NCBI GenBank assembly: GCA_040757335.1
Contig: JBFLXB010000004.1
Location: 1-64,000 of the forward strand
DNA length: 64,000 nucleotides
Direction: 5' to 3'
Source of the DNA: Nitrospirota bacterium
GTDB taxonomy: Bacteria > Nitrospirota > Nitrospiria > 2-01-FULL-66-17
Under the pieces are notes generated by a model. It made no database searches, was not told where the DNA came from, and worked only from the letters and a program-made list of their open reading frames with translations. A program made the translations under genes and the position numbers. Shown piece after piece: positions 60,094 through 64,000 of this stretch. Positions within the stretch are counted from its first letter, which is position 1. Each line of letters starts with the position of its first letter.

Positions 60094-63000
60094 ATGCTCC
60101 GCGGACCCGGCTACCGAACAGTTCTGGGAGGTGCCGCAAGGCTCGTGGGCGGGTGCGTGCTTGCTGCGTGCAGCGCGGGTGATATGCCCTCCGGCTGGTC
60201 CGTCGACGTTACGATCGAGCCGGACGTTGTGACGGTGGTGGCGGGGACCTCGCAGCCCTTTGTTGCTGCGATGACCGGGACCGCGAATCCAGAGGTGACC
60301 TGGTCGGTGGAGGAGGGAAGCGTCGGCGGGGGGATCTCCTCCACCGGCGTGTACCGAGCACCCACCCGAACGGGCACGTATCACATTGCCGCCGCGAGTC
60401 TGGCCGCCCCCTCCAGCCGCGGCCGCGCAACCGTGACCGTGGTGTCCCCAGTGGCGATCAGCGTGTCGATCACCTCGCCAGCAGACCCGGCCGTCGTCCT
60501 TCCGCCCGGAGGGATCGTGGCGTTCCTTGCCGCTGTGAACGGGGCCGGCAACCGCAATGTAATCTGGACGATCGAGACCGGCCAACCGGTTCCCGGAGGG
60601 TCGATTACGGTCGAGGGCGTGTACACCGCGCCGGCGCTGGAACTGGTTCGTCCCTATCTCGACACGAGCGGTTCGATCACCGTGGTGGTCCATGCGCGCA
60701 GCGAGGCTGATCCTACCAAATCGGGCACGCGGCCGGTGGTCATTCAGGAACAGTCCGTCCCGGTCACCATCTCGCCCCCGAGTGTGGTCGTCGGCCTCGG
60801 CGGGTCTGTCACGCTCGCCCTGTCGGAAATCCTGTTCACGCCCACGACATGGACGATCAACGGTATAGGAGGGGGTGATTCCACGATCGGCACGATCTCG
60901 GGCTTTGGAGCGTACGCGGCGCCGTTTCGGCTCGCGAACCCCGCAACGGTGGTCGTGGGCAATTCAGCGGCGAGGAACGCGGTCGCCGTCACGATGGTCA
61001 GCCGATTTCTGGCGCCGGAGGCGATCCCGGTTCACGCGTGCTTCCCGTGTCTGTCCGCGCGTCCCGCCGCGCTGGCGGCCGCGGATTTCAACTCCGACGG
61101 CTTGTTCGACCTGGCGACCGCGAACGCCGGGTCCGGAACATTGTCCGTCCTGATGGCGGCGGATTCGGTCCGTTTTGCGGCGCCGTATCGCTTGCCGGTC
61201 GGCTCACCCGAAACGTCGGCGCCGCGGATTCTTGTGGCGCCTCGGCTTGATGGCGCCGGGCCGGCAGCGCTTGTGGTGGTTGACGGCGCTGGCACGGGCG
61301 GAGCGATACGGGCGCGCCTCGGCGCGGGTGACGGCACCTTCCAGAGCGAGGCCGTGTCGGAACTGCCGCTCGATGCCGACCTGGTCGCCGTGGCGTCGGG
61401 TGGGTTCGACGGCGATGCACTCTTGGATCTGGTCGTGGCGGATGCATCGGCCGGCGCTCTGCATGTCTTGCAAGGGCTGGGAGGCGGTCGGTTCTCGCTT
61501 CGCGCCAGCCTCGGAAATGCCGCCAGCATGTTGCGGCCGACCGCGGTGGCCGTTGGGGACTTCGACCGCAATGGACGCGATGATCTGGCCGTGGCGGTTG
61601 GGGACCACACCGTGTCGGTGTGGTCGACCGACCCCGATGGGAGTGTCCGCAACGCTCAGACCATTACCTTCCAGCCCGGAAACGTCCCTGTGGCACTGGT
61701 CCCGGTCGACCTGAACCGGGACGCGGCCCCGGATCTCGTCGTCACCCTTGGAACGCCCCCCGGCGTCTCAGTGGTTCTGAACTCAGGCGCTCCGCAGACA
61801 GGCCGGTTCGGCGCGCCGTCTCCGTCGATCGACGGAGGCCCGATGCCCGTTGCGGTGGCGACCGGGAATTTCAATCACGATGGGTTCCCGGACATCGTGG
61901 TGGCGGATCAGAGCGCCAACACGGTGACCACCTTTTTCGGCGATGGCCACGGAGCCCTGGTGCGCTCCGAGACGTACCCTCTGGGGCTCGTGCCGGAGGC
62001 GGTGACGACCGGTGATTTCAACGGCGATGGTTGGGACGATGTGGCGGTGGTTCACCCCAACGACGACGTGATCTCCGTGCTCCGGAATCGCGGCGGGCCT
62101 ACCCGCCCTAGAGGTACGCGACGCCGGATTGACAGACCGCCTCAAGTTCGATTGACTTACCCCCGCTGTCTTGATAGGGTACGGCCTGCGCGCGGGCCGG
62201 CCCGCGTAGACTGCTTCGGTATTGAAGCTTCCCGCATTGCCTGCGCAGAGCTTCGACCCAAGTGGAAGGAACCACTAATAAGCGCGTGGCACTCCGTGAG
62301 CGGAGTGCCGGGGAGCGCGACGCGCGATGCGGGTTCTGAGCATATGCCCACCGTGTTGGTAACTGGAAACGCGGGGTTTATCGGGTCCCACCTGACCGAG
62401 CGCCTCTTGGCGCTGGGCCACTCCGTGGTGGGGTTCGACAACTTCGATCCGTTCTACGACCCCGCGATCAAACGCCGAAACCTCGCGGTCGTGGCCTCGC
62501 ATCCCCGCTTTACCTTTGTGGAAGGCGATTTGCGGCGGCGCGACCAGGTGGATGCGTTGTTTGCGGGGCGCCGCATCGATCGCATTTTTCACGGCGCGGC
62601 GCGCGCGGGCGTTCGTCCTTCCCTGAAAGATCCGCTCCTGTATGAGGAAGTGAACGTGCGCGGCACGTTGCACGTGTTGGAAGCGGCGGTCCGCCACAAC
62701 GTGGCCAACTTCGTGTTCGCCTCGTCATCCTCGGTGTACGGGGAACAGAAGAAGGTGCCGTTCGCCGAGACCGACCCGGTGGATCACCCCATCTCCCCCT
62801 ACGCCGCGACCAAGAAGGCGTGCGAGTTAATGTGTTTCACGTACCACCACCTGTATCGCTTGCCGGTGACGTGCCTGCGGTTCTTCACGGTGTACGGGCC
62901 GCGTCAGCGGCCGGAGATGGCGATTCACGCGTTCACCCGCGCCATGACACAAGGCGCGCCGCTCAAACTGTTCGGCGACGGCAGCGCGCGGCGCGATTTT

Positions 63001-63303
63001 ACGTACATCGACGACATCATCGCGGGCGTGGTGGCGGCGCTGGACCGCCCGCATCCCTATGAGATCGTGAACCTGGGGGAATCGCAGACGATCGCCATGC
63101 GGGACCTGATCGCACGCCTCGAGCCGCTGATCGGCAAAGCCGCGATCGTCCACGCGCTCCCGGCCGAGCCCGGCGACGTCCCGATCACGTACGCGGATGT
63201 GACAAAGGCCAAGGCGCTACTGGGCTACGAGCCTTCCACGTCGATCGACCAAGGCCTGGCGCGGTTCGTGGCGTGGTATCGCGCTGAGATGGGCGCGGCA
63301 TAA
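60094..63303 (+). CDS. FG-GAP lipoprotein (copy 2) open in frame into a sugar-nucleotide epimerase
   Basis: A single open frame of 1069 codons. Residues 1-26: lipoprotein signal (CVLAAC, Cys26). About 35-310: Big-like modules; about 320-672: FG-GAP/VCBS blades closely similar to copy 1 (GDFNGDGWDDVAVV near the end). Where copy 1 ends CCT-TAG, this copy reads CCT-AGA (62107-62112), as if one T were lost, and the frame stays open through about 230 bp into an epimerase (751-1069). A cytosolic epimerase cannot follow an exported domain usefully, so a lost stop, an assembly error or chance is likelier than a true fusion. The epimerase has its own start at 62344. Confidence 0.6.
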   Translation: MLRGPGYRTVLGGAARLVGGCVLAACSAGDMPSGWSVDVTIEPDVVTVVAGTSQPFVAAMTGTANPEVTWSVEEGSVGGGISSTGVYRAPTRTGTYHIAAASLAAPSSRGRATVTVVSPVAISVSITSPADPAVVLPPGGIVAFLAAVNGAGNRNVIWTIETGQPVPGGSITVEGVYTAPALELVRPYLDTSGSITVVVHARSEADPTKSGTRPVVIQEQSVPVTISPPSVVVGLGGSVTLALSEILFTPTTWTINGIGGGDSTIGTISGFGAYAAPFRLANPATVVVGNSAARNAVAVTMVSRFLAPEAIPVHACFPCLSARPAALAAADFNSDGLFDLATANAGSGTLSVLMAADSVRFAAPYRLPVGSPETSAPRILVAPRLDGAGPAALVVVDGAGTGGAIRARLGAGDGTFQSEAVSELPLDADLVAVASGGFDGDALLDLVVADASAGALHVLQGLGGGRFSLRASLGNAASMLRPTAVAVGDFDRNGRDDLAVAVGDHTVSVWSTDPDGSVRNAQTITFQPGNVPVALVPVDLNRDAAPDLVVTLGTPPGVSVVLNSGAPQTGRFGAPSPSIDGGPMPVAVATGNFNHDGFPDIVVADQSANTVTTFFGDGHGALVRSETYPLGLVPEAVTTGDFNGDGWDDVAVVHPNDDVISVLRNRGGPTRPRGTRRRIDRPPQVRLTYPRCLDRVRPARGPARVDCFGIEASRIACAELRPKWKEPLISAWHSVSGVPGSATRDAGSEHMPTVLVTGNAGFIGSHLTERLLALGHSVVGFDNFDPFYDPAIKRRNLAVVASHPRFTFVEGDLRRRDQVDALFAGRRIDRIFHGAARAGVRPSLKDPLLYEEVNVRGTLHVLEAAVRHNVANFVFASSSSVYGEQKKVPFAETDPVDHPISPYAATKKACELMCFTYHHLYRLPVTCLRFFTVYGPRQRPEMAIHAFTRAMTQGAPLKLFGDGSARRDFTYIDDIIAGVVAALDRPHPYEIVNLGESQTIAMRDLIARLEPLIGKAAIVHALPAEPGDVPITYADVTKAKALLGYEPSTSIDQGLARFVAWYRAEMGAA
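62152..62180 (+). promoter_or_regulatory. sigma70-like promoter for the epimerase
   Basis: TTGACT (62152-62157), 17-bp spacer, TAGGGT (62175-62180). It supports separate expression of the epimerase, with a leader of about 155 nt that includes the hairpin at 62288-62309. Confidence 0.45.
62288..62309 (+). promoter_or_regulatory. hairpin in the epimerase leader
   Basis: Perfect 9-bp stem GGCACTCCG/CGGAGTGCC with a TGAG loop and no T-run. It lies 34 bp before the ATG. It may be an incidental terminator-like or stabilising structure. Confidence 0.35.
62344..63303 (+). CDS. NAD-dependent nucleotide-sugar epimerase/dehydratase
   Basis: 319 residues from ATG 62344, in frame with the FG-GAP readthrough but conserved from here. 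Extended SDR: Rossmann VLVTGNAGFIGSHLTERLL, HGAARAGVRPSLKDPLLYEEVNVRGTLHVLEAAV, SSSSVYGE with catalytic Ser, and SPYAATKKACE with Tyr-x3-Lys. RFFTVYGPRQRPEMAI and RRDFTYIDDIIAGVVAAL follow. It resembles UDP-glucuronate 4-epimerases (CapI/WbpP type), cytosolic, for surface polysaccharide precursors. The next epimerase gene begins 19 bp later. Confidence 0.9.
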   Translation: MPTVLVTGNAGFIGSHLTERLLALGHSVVGFDNFDPFYDPAIKRRNLAVVASHPRFTFVEGDLRRRDQVDALFAGRRIDRIFHGAARAGVRPSLKDPLLYEEVNVRGTLHVLEAAVRHNVANFVFASSSSVYGEQKKVPFAETDPVDHPISPYAATKKACELMCFTYHHLYRLPVTCLRFFTVYGPRQRPEMAIHAFTRAMTQGAPLKLFGDGSARRDFTYIDDIIAGVVAALDRPHPYEIVNLGESQTIAMRDLIARLEPLIGKAAIVHALPAEPGDVPITYADVTKAKALLGYEPSTSIDQGLARFVAWYRAEMGAA

Positions 63304-63321
63304 CGCGAGGGGACGTTCGCT

Positions 63322-64000
63322 ATGCGGATATTGGTGACCGGCGGCGCCGGATTCATCGGTTCTCATTTGGTGGATCGCCTGATCCAGGAAGGGCACGAGG
63401 TCTCGATCGTGGACGACCTCTCCACCGGGAAGAAAAAAAACGTCAGCCCCAAAGCCGAGTTTTACAAGCTCGACATTTTGAGCCCCAAGGTGGAGCGGGT
63501 CTTCAAGAAAGCGCGGCCCGAGGCGATTTTTCATCACGCCGCGCAGATGGACGTGCGTCGTTCGGTCAAAGACCCGCTCTTCGACGGGCAGGTCAACATC
63601 CTCGGGACCGTCAATCTGCTGGAGCAGGCGGTCAAGGTCGGGACTAAGCGCGTGATTTTCGCGTCGTCCGGCGGCGCGGTCTACGGCGAGCAGGAGCAGT
63701 TTCCTGCGGCGGAACCCCACCCCACCCGCCCGGTGAGTCCTTACGGAATCAGCAAACTCGCCGGGGAACATTATCTCTACTACTATGGTCGTACTTACGG
63801 GCTGCAATGGACAAGCCTGCGGTACGCCAACGTGTATGGGCCGCGCCAGGATCCGTTCGGCGAAGCGGGCGTGGTGGCCATCTTCACGCTGAAGTTGCTG
63901 CAGAACGAACAGCCCGTGATCAACGGCACTGGAAAACAGACGCGTGACTACATCGCCATCGACGACGTGGTCGAAGCCAACATGGCCGTGCTGAACAACC
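63322..64000 (+). CDS. NAD-dependent UDP-glucose 4-epimerase-like protein, partial
   Basis: At least 226 residues from ATG 63322; the gene runs off the window. RILVTGGAGFIGSHLVDRLI at the N-terminus, VDDLSTGKKKNVSP, FHHAAQMDVRRSVKDPLFDGQVNILGTVNLLEQ, SSGGAVYGEQ (catalytic Ser shifted to a Gly/Ala-rich motif), SPYGISKLAGEHYLYYY with Tyr and Lys, and RYANVYGPRQDPFGEAGVV. GalE-like extended SDR; it forms a pair with the preceding epimerase and likely supplies a nucleotide sugar for surface glycans. Confidence 0.9.
   Translation, partial: MRILVTGGAGFIGSHLVDRLIQEGHEVSIVDDLSTGKKKNVSPKAEFYKLDILSPKVERVFKKARPEAIFHHAAQMDVRRSVKDPLFDGQVNILGTVNLLEQAVKVGTKRVIFASSGGAVYGEQEQFPAAEPHPTRPVSPYGISKLAGEHYLYYYGRTYGLQWTSLRYANVYGPRQDPFGEAGVVAIFTLKLLQNEQPVINGTGKQTRDYIAIDDVVEANMAVLNN

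Noticed and set aside
1-64000. tRNA or rRNA genes, prophage or integrase
   Set aside because: I read both strands for T-loop-like GGTTCGAAT blocks and CCA ends and for phage genes and saw none that hold up.

Overview
The window is about 64 kb of GC-rich (about two thirds G+C by eye) bacterial chromosome. The organism has an outer membrane: there are many lipoprotein signal peptides, two outer-membrane beta-barrel candidates and a LolA-like protein. It appears able to make hopanoids (hpnC-hpnD). It uses LL-diaminopimelate aminotransferase for lysine/peptidoglycan and the formate-dependent PurT for purines. The rplM-rpsI-argC-argJ order, hpnCD, dapL, folK-dNK-panC and large cytochrome c3-like multihaem proteins fit Nitrospirota or a neighbouring phylum (Methylomirabilota, Desulfobacterota-like). 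This is inference from gene content only and is not firm.

Layout. 1-126: 3' end of a group II intron. 187-4712 (-): AmpG-like permease, an orphan GspE/PilB-type ATPase with an added double zinc ribbon, and a glycerophosphodiesterase. 4751-6180 (+): DUF3467 and CARDB proteins. 6195-10975 (-): four tightly packed lipoprotein genes (alpha/beta hydrolase, alpha-toroid-like protein, ceramidase-like hydrolase, PHP phosphoesterase). 11007-15556: tlyA, ftsH, M61 peptidase. 15540-17834 (-): seven-module fibronectin-III surface protein. 18314-19147: MEKHLA and DUF167 proteins. 19399-21242: AT-richer DUF6502-DUF5666 operon with its own palindromic promoter. 21389-23324: atypical Ser/Thr kinase and a Thr/Ala/Gly repeat lipoprotein. 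23578-29438: an electron-transfer operon (14-haem cytochrome, TPR/beta-barrel lipoprotein, Rieske protein, di-haem b-type membrane protein, 24-haem cytochrome). 29516-31209: small membrane and secreted proteins and a YdcF-type protein. 31398-34653: rplM-rpsI, terminator, argC-argJ. 34828-38238: phhB-hpnD-hpnC and purT. 38268-43968: SnoaL-like lipoprotein, truA, a RES-Xre toxin-antitoxin pair, a coupled pair of split-barrel flavin proteins (one fused to GAF), and an NmrA protein. 43994-47346: mono-haem cytochrome, bPH2 protein, and a membrane-anchored fusion to an iron-alcohol-dehydrogenase domain. 47807-53549: DUF3047, REP-associated transposase, LolA-like protein, outer-membrane protein, canonical Ser/Thr kinase, DUF486. 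53726-57806: FAH-family hydrolase, dapL, folK, dNK, panC. 57799-64000: two tandem FG-GAP lipoproteins, the second open in frame into a sugar-nucleotide epimerase, then a second epimerase cut by the window end.

The strongest candidate for an undescribed system is 23578-29438. A small Rieske protein is followed by a membrane protein with two helices that each carry two histidines 14 residues apart, the spacing of di-haem cytochrome b. They sit between 14-haem and 24-haem cytochromes and a TPR/beta-barrel lipoprotein. Together they look like a self-contained quinol-to-periplasm-to-outer-surface electron route. Other notable items are the permease-like anchor fused to an alcohol dehydrogenase that has lost two of four metal ligands, the FG-GAP/epimerase readthrough, the four-lipoprotein hydrolase cassette and the DUF6502-DUF5666 module.
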